DNA of 64,000 nucleotides from Axinella damicornis. Its lineage: Eukaryota; Porifera; Demospongiae; Axinellida; Axinellidae. Below the pieces are notes generated by a model that was given only the letters and a program-made list of their open reading frames with translations, was not told where the DNA came from and made no database searches. Each line of letters starts with the position of its first letter. The first letter of the stretch is position 1. The translations under genes were made by a program, and so were the position numbers. Location: NCBI GenBank assembly GCA_963931865.1, contig OZ007508.1, forward strand, positions 5,412,166 to 5,476,165, read 5' to 3'. Of the stretch, positions 55,115 through 64,000 are shown in pieces.

Positions 55115-56435
55115 ATCCTAATCCTCCCCAATCAATTTGACAACACCAAGCTATCTAGGTCATACCATGTATATATGTTCTACATAGCAGATTTCATGTG
55201 TATTACCAAGGGCGCATCGAGCCGCCTTCGGCGGCTCGATGCGCCCTTGGTAATACTGGAGTAAAAAGAGCAGATACTTACTGAGAGAGTCGACACAGCG
55301 AGATTCATCCTGGACCATTTGGGGTCCTTGTAGATCATGGTCTGTTATGATGTAGTGCAGCAACTGTCCAGTTTTGCATTGTACCCTGTACCTGAAAAAT
55401 GAGATTAGGCCTGCGAATCAGTTTCATGAGTATGAATAGATTTATACACATAATTGTTATGTGATTAATAAGTGCAAATTGACTGACACTGTGTATTGAA
55501 CATGAGTATGTCATATTTTCAACTTTGATCAGGGCCTGACTGTGTTGTTTGGCCTGATGAAGATGAGTCCAGCTGCAGTCTGATCATAATATTGCAACCA
55601 AAATTTGTTGAAGCTACCTGCCCATTAGCACGTCATGATTCTAAATTCAGCTAGCTATGTCTCTCAACCAGTACAACAAATAATTGTAGCATGACTAAAT
55701 TTGCCATGCATTGATAGGTCTATATATAGAAGACAGGGCTTAGCAGCAGCTCCAGTAAATTAATCAATGTTATACATAAGCCGTGGTTTGCATTAAAGAG
55801 TTTCTGGCTTAATGGATTTACCTGCACTGAGTACTTGGTCTATAGGTCACCGTCATCCTAGTAAACCTGGGAGAGAAAATGGCCCTCCCGTTGAACAGCT
55901 CTTGCTTTTCTTCTTCTCTGGGTGCTATGATCTCCAGAGACCGTTGTCGGACTAAACACGCCTCACACTCATCAGCCCTTTCATCAATGCATGTTCTGTA
56001 GCATATGAATTCGCTGCGTGTATGCATGTGGACATCACAGACTTGTGTTAATTCATGAAGTGTGATGATAATTCGTTGGCACTAGTTAGGGAGAACAGTG
56101 GACACATCATGTTAAAACCATATTAACATATAATGACTATACATATCTGCTCTAAATGATATCTCCCTGGACATAATTATTTCAAAGAAAATCTACTGTT
56201 CTATCATATTATCCACATGCATTAAACTGTACTAATGTGCTTACTTATCACTGGGAACAGCCAGTTCTCTATCTCCAGGCACTTCAAAACAGTCAGGGCC
56301 TTGAATCGTACTGACGTCGGGTCCAGGTGAATCTGTAGATCGTCTACACCGCGGGGGATCAGATCCTGCTAGTACACTAGCAACATATGAACAAAGCAGC
56401 AATACAGCTGCAGCACTGAAGGAGGTACTGTACAT
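51461..56435 (-). CDS. Gene E: secreted protein with CUB-like segment
   Basis: Eight exons join in frame into 456 codons plus a stop: 56435-56245, 56013-55822, 55391-55282, 54782-54675, 54464-54184, 53669-53444, 52067-52009, 51664-51461. Phases agree at each junction (2, 2, 1, 1, 0, 1, 0). Residues 1-23 are a signal peptide (MYSTSFSAAAVLLLCSYVAS). Exon 5 has ITCGNIMTLG, then DSLSVMFRTN and DDGFYIGVTC, the pattern of the second half of a CUB domain. It is followed by RKRR/D, a furin-type site. Exons 3 and 4 carry YRVQC and YRIQC. The last two exons match no family that I know. No membrane span is seen, so secretion is expected. The donor of exon 6 could be 4 bp further on; the chosen one keeps the frame. 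Confidence 0.7.
51726..51836. mobile_element. Half copy of the 24181-24448 MITE
   Basis: 'GGGATACCAGAACGGCAAAA' followed by AACAAGGAAACAAG and 'GATCACACAAAACAGTAAAG' matches one arm only. It lies in the last intron of gene E, just before the final exon in transcription order. Confidence 0.8.
52436..52490. repeat. Hairpin in gene E intron
   Basis: AAGTTTCAAGTCACAACATC and its near complement surround a short loop (AAGCCGACTTGGCTT). No further structure was seen. Confidence 0.8.
54878..54950. mobile_element. Small MITE, TAGMTCGTTCCC family
   Basis: The left end TAGATCGTTCCCAGGCC has lost one or two bases of the family end; the right end is GGCCTGGGAACGAGGCTA. It lies in a gene E intron. CACAG occurs on both sides and may be a target duplication. 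Confidence 0.75.
55082..55114. repeat. Poly-C tract
   Basis: Thirty-three C in a row lie in a gene E intron. The frame crossing it is an artefact. Confidence 0.95.
55201..55255. repeat. Perfect 55-bp hairpin
   Basis: TATTACCAAGGGCGCATCGA continues into GCCGCC, and after a 3-base loop the exact complement follows. G/C-rich, it would be very stable in RNA. It lies in the intron just downstream of gene E exon 3. Confidence 0.9.
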
Positions 56436-56506
56436 GATTTGCCGGCACTGTGCAACAGCTGGTGGAAAAAAGCAGCTTGATATATACTATTTAGAGTATC
56501 TTCACG

Positions 56507-56514
56507 TTTATATA
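56507..56514 (-). promoter_or_regulatory. TATA box of gene E
   Basis: TATATAAA on the minus strand lies about 72 bp before the ATG at 56435. A start of transcription about 30 bp downstream would leave a 5' UTR of about 40-50 bases. Confidence 0.55.
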
Positions 56515-57442
56515 CCAGAAGTGTTTGTGTTTTGCAAGGCTTCTGCTGTGTCTTATTCCCACTCAGCTTCTTGGATACATCCTATATACTCAGTGTCCTA
56601 GTCTGGTGAAGCCACCCCTCGCACACAGAGGATCATGCTTTGCCAGACTATCAGTCTCCTTTCTTCAATGGTTTCATACACAAAATTACTATGGCCAAGA
56701 GGCGTAACTAGTGGCTATATCCAGTCTTCATGAACAATGTGGAAGCACAAACCACATAACCTGTACAAAGGGGCATCTGCTACCCCAGACAAGCTAGGAG
56801 TACTTAGCTAGCTAAGTTCAGTTTTATGTAGCTTAGTACCAGGTAGCTACGTGCAAACAAATTAACAAGATTTGCTACGTGCAAACAAATTAACAAGATT
56901 CTGAAGTGGGCTGGCCCACGAGAGTAAGATTAGTCCTGCTTTAGTATCATGGGTTTCATGGGTATCTGGCTTCATAATGAGACCACAGATACACAGGAAG
57001 CTAACCTGTTTGAACAAGTTCTTGTTATGACTGTTAGTAATTTGGACATACTGTAATATTGCCAATGAACATGCTGAGCCATGCCATGGGTAGGTTGCAA
57101 TGCACAACCTTGAATGGCTAACACATGCTGGAAAATTGGCAGGTTAGGCCTTGATCGCAACAATACAAAGTCATTTGATTGCAATTGGACTACTAACAGT
57201 TCCTCTGATCATTTGGCCAAAACAGCAATTAAGTCCTTAACAATATGAATGAAGTCTAACATTGTGGTTATGGGGTTATATCTCTCAACCAGTACAATAG
57301 AATGAAGGATAGAGTGCATGGTTCAATTGCAGACCCCAAGCAGAGTTCAGCAACAGTTCTGTAAAAACGACCATATCCCACAGGCAGGGTCCCGTGAATC
57401 TAGTAGCTATAGTGATATCCATGGAAAGACATGCAGTCTTCA

Positions 57443-57610
57443 TGAAAATGAACAATGTGGAAGCACAAACTATAACCTGTAAAAAAAGGGGCATCTGCTA
57501 CCCCAGACAAGTCAGGAGCACTTAGCTAGCCAAGTTTAATTTTATGTAGCTCAGTACCAGGTATATTTGCTACGTGTAAACAAATTAACAAGATTCCAAA
57601 GTGGGCTGGC
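57443..57610. repeat. Direct duplication of 56725-56905
   Basis: 'GGGGCATCTGCTACCCCAGA' and 'TGCTACGTGYAAACAAATTA' with their surroundings occur in both places in the same order. The first copy has an extra tandem 'GCTACGTGCAAACAAATTAA'. Together with the relic exon downstream, this points to duplication of the gene E upstream region. Confidence 0.8.
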
Positions 57611-57629
57611 AGCTGCAGCAGGGTGCAAA

Positions 57630-57760
57630 TGAATCTGTAGATCATCTATAGCTACCATGGGGGATTGGATCCGGCCTGTACACTAGTAACATATGAACGA
57701 AGCCACTAAGCAGCAGCAGCAGTGAAGGAGGTGATAGCTGTTGCCATACATGATAATGCA
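57630..57760 (-). pseudogene. Decayed copy of gene E exon 1
   Basis: Read on the minus strand it has ACCTCCTTCACTGCTGCTGC, TTCATATGTTACTAGTGTAC and GATCTACAGATTCA, matching the exon 56435-56245 in order. A small insertion after the ATG shifts the frame and in-frame stops follow. No later exon of gene E is seen here, so this is a dead fragment. Confidence 0.75.
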
Positions 57761-58010
57761 GACATAATAATAATATATAATGTATACAGGCCATAGAAAA
57801 ATAACTGTATTTATAGATGTATACAAAGGGCTTGGTTTTGCATCTAGTGTGTATTATGCTGGAAAGGCCTACTGCATGACCAAGGCTCCTTCTTTGGGCT
57901 TAGTGCTAGTTTGCATCCCTCTATACACTAGTCTACCTAAAGCTTCAATCTTGATATAGGTTGCAATAAAAGTATGCATAACACCAAATATCTCACATTC
58001 CTGCAACTAC

Positions 58011-58016
58011 TTTATT
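58011..58016 (-). promoter_or_regulatory. Possible polyadenylation signal of gene D
   Basis: AATAAA on the minus strand, about 181 bp after the stop codon of gene D. Confidence 0.4.
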
Positions 58017-58196
58017 AAATGCCCACTCTATTACACGTACAGTCACTTCCTGAGATAGGAGAAGCTACTACAAACAACTATATTCAGGGAAAGAACAATG
58101 TGGGAAAGCACGTACGATAACTACAGCAAGCTATTTCAGTTCTAGCTAGTTTAGCATTGTAAACATTCAATAGGTACACAAGGTTTCTCTATCCAA

Positions 58197-59885
58197 CTAG
58201 TCTGGATGCTCATAAATGTCTTCCTCAGGATATTCCATCTCCTCATAGGCAATATTGGGGCCAATCTGCACCATCCTGCTCGCATATTGAACCATCTCCT
58301 TGCCTGTGGTAGTGGCCGCTGCTTTAGTACTGGTTTCTGTTGTTTTGACTCCAGGGGTCCTTCTCTTCATTACAACACTAGTAAAAATTAATAATGAACT
58401 TTGCATAATGTATTTTCATACTTAGCTATGTAGTTTGCAAAATGGTTTGTCATTTATACTTTCTACCTATGAACAACTGAGTAGTAGTCATTTGTCACTT
58501 ACCAAACAACGATCACAGGAACAGCAACCAAAAGAATGCCTACGCTGAGACCTCCAATAAAAGTTCCAGCAGCAACCACTCCTGAATTGCTGTCATGTGA
58601 AGGGCTGGGAGTTTCACATGAAGGGCTGCAGACTTGACTGACAGTTGCCATGACTCCATCAATCCCAAGAGATGCATCACCATTTATGGCAGCCCAGCTT
58701 TTGAGGGCATTGATCATGTCAGAGGCCGTAATGTCACCGCTGTCACTAGAATAGACCACTGTGGTCGTGAGGATGACCCCAATGCCGTCATCTGAGCATG
58801 TCAGTCGGGAGTCCTCCAGGTTGGTAGAGGTGAAGTTGCAGGAACACTGGTCATGCACTACTGCAGAAAGGCTCTCCCTCAGTGACTGGGTGTTGTTGTG
58901 TAGTTCTGATTCCTGCAAGTTTTGGTTTGTGAAAATAGATGCGGTTCATGGATCGATATTCAAGTATTGCTAATGCCTGATGCAAGTGCAGACAGCTGTT
59001 TCAGTATACCGTATAGTGGGAAAATTTGGCGGGGGTTTGATTTGGCGGTGCAGGAAAAAAAATCGCCAAATTAAATTCTGCCAATATTAAACCCCACCCC
59101 CGGCCGGCCGGCCACTCGGTATACGCGTGCAAATTAGTAATGCACATACGTACGTACGTACGGTATATAGCGCTGTACCAGCATTTCCTGTTTCAGAAAA
59201 GACTCAGCTGCTGTATACTCCCAAGAGAACGCGACATCGGAGATTCCTCTCTCTCCGGGAAGGAACTACAAGCCGTTAACTAGAGTGTGAGGGACGTGGC
59301 CAACGATTGCGCTCGAGCGCATCACCACCACAGCGCAATCAAGTCGCCGCTCTCGGACGGTGGGGCTCCACACTGTATGGAAAACGTGATGGCCTCTGAC
59401 ACAGCCCTCTACTTCGAAGGTCTCCACTGGTAACTAACGGGTCACACTCGATCAATACATGACTGTATAGCTCACACTGAGGCTTACGTCATTGCCGTAC
59501 GTCATTTGTATCGAGGATCGAATTCGAAATCGCCAAATTTAAAATTCGCCAAATTAAAAAATACAGCGTTTTGGCTGAAATCGCCAAATTTAATGCCCCC
59601 AAATTTTTTCCGCTATACGGGTTATCAGTGCAGCATTGTAGTTCCCGTATAAAATGGACAGACAGGTGTCATTGTTCATACATAATTAATATCACATTGT
59701 CAAACAATTACCATGCAGCTTTATAAGTTGGAAAGCTGATCTTCCGGGTAAATGAAGACAAGTGGATAAACACATGCAAGCCAGCATTCCAATAGGCACA
59801 CATGTTTGAAACATTACATTTATATGACTTACAGTCCACCAGACGCAGTAGTCACTGTTCATGTCTAGCTGTATCTGGAGTTCTC
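58197..59885 (-). other. Gene D juxtamembrane module, TM and divergent tail
   Basis: Exon 58912-58503 is close to A and B except in the helix (LSVGILLVAVPVIVV). The tail exon 58377-58197 is unlike theirs over most of its length (VMKRRTPGVKTTETSTKAA). It recovers only at the end: NIAYEEMEYPEEDIYEHPD. The sequence after the stop codon shares nothing with that after A or B. Confidence 0.85.
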
Positions 59886-62800
59886 CTGACAATAAGATAC
59901 AGTACATTATATCATGCCATGCAGAATTAGCTAAACTCTCCCATCAATAACCGATAACTGAAGCAGCATTACCTAAACTACACAAGTTGGGAAGCACTAA
60001 GATGCAACAATACCACAATTACTAGGAAGTGCTTCAATATCATAACTGTACACAATGAATACTATACCTCTTTCTTTCAGTACCACACTTTGCTGTATTG
60101 GTACACCTGAAAGGTTGACAAGGCAGACATACAGTCCAAAGTGGTTACTGGCTACATCTGCTGCGTTGACGTGCAGCCTGGATTCACTGGCAGTGGAGGC
60201 AACAACATTGCCATTCTTCAGGAGAGAGATGTTTGTGATGGGAGGGTAGGCCCCAGTGGCAGAACAGACTACAGTGGTGTTCTGATTTGCACCGTGTAAC
60301 TGTAGAGTAAACGATGGTTGTTCTGCAACAAAGAGAAGGCTGAGAGTCAATGTTATTAAGAGTAATGTTTGTTGCTATGCCGCCTAATGGCATAATCATA
60401 ACATACCATAGTATTTGAGCTCTAGCTTTGTTTGGGCAAGAACAGCATCATCCACTCCAACTGTACCGGCAACAAAATAATAGTAGTTATAATGGCATCC
60501 AAGATGAGAGTGGAAGTGTGTACGCGGATCAATTGTGAGAAGGACTTCGTATGTGCCTGCATCAAGGATGCTGGAGTTCTCAAGGATGAGTGACTGGGAG
60601 ATATTCAGCAACGGCCTCTTCAATGGTTCCAGCTTGGAGCCTAGCGGACGGCTGTTGCCATTGTGGTACCAAGTAGTAAGAATTGTGTCATCAATTCCAT
60701 GGTGAGTTTTACCGGTAATGCTTAGAGTCAGGTTCTGCATGGCTGTGAAAGGAGGTACTGCTAGATTTCCTTGAAAGTTGATCTGAGTTCCAACAGTGTT
60801 GCTAGGAGCTGCAGGTACGAGTAAATTGCATACAATTAAGGTATATGGATTTCTTTGGTTCCAATCCCACAATATAGTGCTACTATAAGTTCAGAAAAAC
60901 ATGCATGCTCACCGGTGGAGGTAGTGCCCACACTAAACACAGCTGCCTTCAACACTGGGTAGTGTCTCAGCAGATCCAGCACTGCTTCCTCACAAGTCCT
61001 GCTGTACGGGTGAATCAGAAGTCCATCAAACCTCACCTCGTAGAGACCACCATCAGCCACAGTGCTATTGACCACTGTCAGAGTAGTGTTGTCCCTGTTC
61101 AGAGATATCCTTCCACTGGGAGCCAGTTTATTGCCATTGTGGTACCACGTCAGAGCTCGGAAGTAGTATCGATTGTCATCATCTGTGATCCTTACTTGCA
61201 GTGTTATGTTCTGAGGTGGCGTGAGCTGCACTCTACTTGTACCAACAGCATAAAGCAAATCTACATAGAGATTTCCAAGAGATAGGGTGCAAAACAACAG
61301 TGTAACATAGAGCAGCACTGGTGCATGACTATTGGCTGTAAGTAGAACCCAGTCCTGCTAATACCTCTATGGCAAAATGTGAACTTCCAACTTACCTTTT
61401 ACATCAATGGTGGTGCTTCCTACTCCAATTTCTGTGCTTCCATTTAACACAGTGCAGTAGTAGTGCCCCCTGCTTGGATGTTTTGTCGGGATGGTGATGG
61501 TCAAGTTGGGTTGGTTTATGTAGAAATTAGTTGATGGGATGGATGTACTCCAGGAGTAGGTCACTCCCTCTGATGGTGGTGGGTTGATGCTGCATTGAAG
61601 TGTCACAGTAGAGCCAATAGGGAATGGCCCAAGTGGGGGATCTGTCATCACTCTGACCTCATGGTAGGGGGGAGCTATACATGCCGGAAAACAAAACTGA
61701 TAGATAGCACGTGCTGCACTCATTCCAACTACACAACTAGTTCGGAGGAAAGAAATTATTGTATGCACTTAATTGCTCACATTGACATCTGACTGCAGCA
61801 TCCCTCCCATGGTGACAGTTGACTGCCCCCACAGTACCCATACTGCACTCTGCAATGTGTGACTCTCTGCCAGTGGGACAACTGATGTAACTAAGAACAG
61901 GACCACTGCCTTCTCCAAAGTAGGAACCACTCAGAGGTGTTGCTCCTATGGTAACGAACAAATACCTGCATGCTTGAAGTTGAATTGCCAGATGATAGAA
62001 GGTATCTTTACCCCTTGCTGCATATCCACTCTGCCTGCACACAACAAGTGCCTCTCTTTGGTCCCACCCTTCGTCACACACAGTCCCCCAGAAGCCCTCC
62101 ACACAGATCTCCACTCTGCCCTCACTCTCCTTCTCCCCACTAACAAGACGAAGGTCTCCAGAGTTACATTCTGGCTGGGTTGTGTTTCCCTGACAAATGA
62201 CACTGACCACTGGACTGCCAAGGTAGCTAAATGATGTTAGTGACACTTGCTGAAGTGAACATTCTTCGAGTGACATCTCATATCCAATGCAGCTGACGTA
62301 GCTGGTCAAGATGGGAGCATTTCCACGATCAAAGAAGGATCCAGTTAGAGGAATGGCCCCTGGTTACCGTTGAAAGATTATTCGGGTGTGTTATTGCAAG
62401 TCATGGTGATTGCAGGGATCAATTGCTAATCAAACATTGTGGATGGTTGCCTGTGTATCCGTACTGGAGCTCTCGTTCAGCTCTATGTTATATAGCTACC
62501 TCACCAATGAGTATACATTTCATGTAAACGAGACTAACTCACAATTGGAAGGGTGTCCCAGCTGTTGGCATATGACTTGTGCATCATTGAAACTCCATCC
62601 ACTGGAGTCATAAATTGCTCCCCACACCCCACCTCTGCACATCTCCACCCTCCCCTCCATCCCACTCATTCCATCGACAAGAGTCACATTACCAGCAGTG
62701 CAGGAGGATGGAACTGAATGGAACCACAGCACACTGTAATAAGCTGCAATGCAAACTGATGACAAAACTACCCCCCAATAAAATTAAACCCTAGGTTTAC

Positions 62801-63610
62801 TAGTGCTGGATGCCTGACCCTAGAATGATAAGTAAAGTAGTACCTGTATATAATGCTGGTACATGTAAGTATGTAACACACCAGAGCACCTGATCCCTGC
62901 GTTCTCATAGTAATAGCATCCTCCAGACTCCAGAGTAGTACCCTTGCACCAGGTTGTAGGTACAGTCCACTAGTCTTGATGGGGATCCATTACAGGTGAT
63001 GTTGGATAGCTTGATCGTTCCAACACCAGAACCAAACAGACCATAAGAAAATGGAGATGCCACTGAATATGGAAGCATACGTAGTAGAGGAAAGCTGATT
63101 GGGAGAGAGGACGGATTGGCAGTGAGCACAGTTGACTTACCAATGTTCTCTCCAAACAGTTGTTTGCACACAACCATAGCCCTTGTGGTATCCCATCCAT
63201 TGTCACAGATATGTCTCCAGTATCCATTGATGCACACTTCCACACGTCCCTCATAGTCAGTGTAGCCTCCAACCAAACGGACATCACCATGATGGCATAG
63301 TGTTGCTACACAGGAAGAAATAGTGTGATTGAATCACACTATACTATATTGATGCACAATATGTAGTCACAAGATCCTTGCATAAATATAATGCAACAAA
63401 AACAGATCCGGGAACACGCACCATCACACTTAACACCAGCCTCATTCGTGGGAGCACAGTCGTGAACACCGATACCATTGTTTATCCCTCCAGTAGTGTA
63501 CTGTCGACTACAATTCAGCAGGGTAGCCTCATATCCACGACAGTGGACACCATCCAGGTGATATGGACCAAAACTTTCGCCAAAGTAGGCATCACGATAT
63601 GAAGTTGCAT
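58197..63610 (-). CDS. Gene D: SRCR-Ig receptor, 5' partial, frameshifted
   Basis: Thirteen exons match gene A and B one for one: 63610-63422, 63305-63141, 63062-62882, 62713-62543, 62359-62012, 61945-61781, 61674-61396, 61260-60913, 60808-60407, 60322-60068, 59885-59833, 58912-58503, 58377-58197. Order: SRCR C-half, three SRCR domains, four Ig-like domains, juxtamembrane module, TM, tail. The exon 63062-62882 is 181 bp and not a multiple of three; a tandem 7-bp repeat in it puts a TGA in frame at about 62905. All other exons are open. The gene extends beyond the window. It may be a pseudogene, a null allele, a gene that skips that symmetric exon, or carry a sequencing error. Confidence 0.82.
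59007..59622. mobile_element. MITE with TACCGTATAGYGG ends
   Basis: The left end is TACCGTATAGTGGGAAAATT and the right end TTTTTCCGCTATACGG. 'AAATCGCCAAATT' is repeated towards both ends. The interior is G/C-richer and does not code. It lies in the D intron that holds 6046-6193 in gene A. Confidence 0.8.
60068..61674 (-). other. Gene D Ig-like domains 1-4
   Basis: Exon lengths (279, 348, 402, 255 bp) equal those of gene B. The sequence is very close to both A and B. Ig2 shares DDDNRYYFRA with parts of each, which suggests either a common ancestor state or gene conversion. Ig2 and Ig3 lack the core cysteines. Confidence 0.84.
62882..63062 (-). other. Gene D SRCR C-half exon with 7-bp duplication
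   Basis: On the minus strand, TCTGGAG occurs twice in a row before GATGCTATTAC. With one copy the frame reads S-G-G-C-Y, aligned to S-G-S-C-Y in genes A and B, and continues open to the normal phase-1 donor. With two copies the frame shifts and ends at TGA after 'VWRMLLL'. Both splice sites look intact. Confidence 0.88.
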
Positions 63611-63726
63611 CTTTAAATTTACAGGTACAAGAAGAATCATAATGATTGTAGTATGAATTCATTTGCTCAACCACACGCAACATAATATAATTATGTAGCT
63701 TGATAACAATGTGTATACTTCCTTAA

Positions 63727-63831
63727 GGTGGCACATACCCCTTTATGTTAGGTTACCTTTATAACCGTCGGGGCAACCGTCAGGGCGCCCCGACGGTTAA
63801 AGGTAACCTAACGTAAAGGTTATGTGCCACC
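63727..63831. repeat. Palindrome of about 105 bp
   Basis: GGTGGCACATA through GGTTACCTTTATAACCGTCG is followed by GGGCAACCGTCAGG and the inverse. It lies upstream of the first visible gene D exon and is absent from the corresponding part of gene B (about 27100-27300). Confidence 0.85.
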
Positions 63832-63989
63832 AACATGAGGGAAGTTTCACTGTAACAGTATTCTTGAACACTAGTCAAACATGTGGATGAATCTTCTTAT
63901 TAGTTGCACTGACATGGCTGTTGAGGGCTCTCATGACGTCCCCAATGAAAATTTAGCGACGTTTTGTCTACTATTGACGGTTAGATGTA

Positions 63990-64000
63990 CAGTCAACCCT
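63990..64000. mobile_element. Start of a CAGTCAACCCT element, cut by the window
   Basis: TA followed by CAGTCAACCCT resembles the end of the element at 11554 and of Tigger-like elements. Only 11 bases are visible. Confidence 0.35.

Larger units (their letters stand above)
56436..58196. other. Intergenic region between genes D and E
   Basis: It holds the probable gene E promoter, a direct duplication (56725-56905 and 57443-57610), a decayed copy of gene E exon 1, and a possible gene D polyadenylation signal. No other gene is recognised. Confidence 0.65.

Overview
The window is eukaryotic and almost certainly from an invertebrate animal, most likely a sponge. The genes are cut into many short exons with GT-AG junctions, nearly all in phase 1, and the dominant domain is SRCR (scavenger receptor cysteine-rich), joined to Ig-like domains, one membrane span and a tyrosine-rich tail. 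Sponge is an inference (about 0.6) from the abundance of SRCR-Ig receptors; another SRCR-rich invertebrate is possible. No rRNA, tRNA, operon or CRISPR was recognised.

Layout. Gene A (+, 1244-8146, 5' end outside the window), gene B (+, 14817-33871, complete, 1698 aa), gene C (-, 47447-36386, complete, 1503 aa), gene E (-, 56435-51461, complete by model, 456 aa, a secreted CUB-like protein unrelated to the others) and gene D (-, 63610-58197, 5' end outside the window). A, B, C and D are paralogues with one plan: signal peptide, 7-9 SRCR domains (fewer visible in A and D), four Ig-like domains, a conserved juxtamembrane module, one transmembrane helix and a short tail ending in Y-P-x-E-x-I-Y-E-x-P. 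A, B and D are recent copies, collinear even in introns; C is older. D is inverted relative to A and B.

How they may work together. All four encode the same type of cell-surface receptor. The SRCR and Ig modules would bind ligand, and the tail tyrosines look like SH2 docking sites. The family is therefore a candidate innate-immune or self/non-self receptor cluster; that role is inference. Gene D carries a 7-bp tandem duplication that breaks the frame in one SRCR exon, and its tail exon differs sharply from those of A and B.

Introns and intergenic DNA are packed with non-autonomous DNA transposons, large palindromes, G/C homopolymers, minisatellites and a dead LINE fragment. Several insertions show target-site duplications directly, and comparing A with B gives filled and empty sites.
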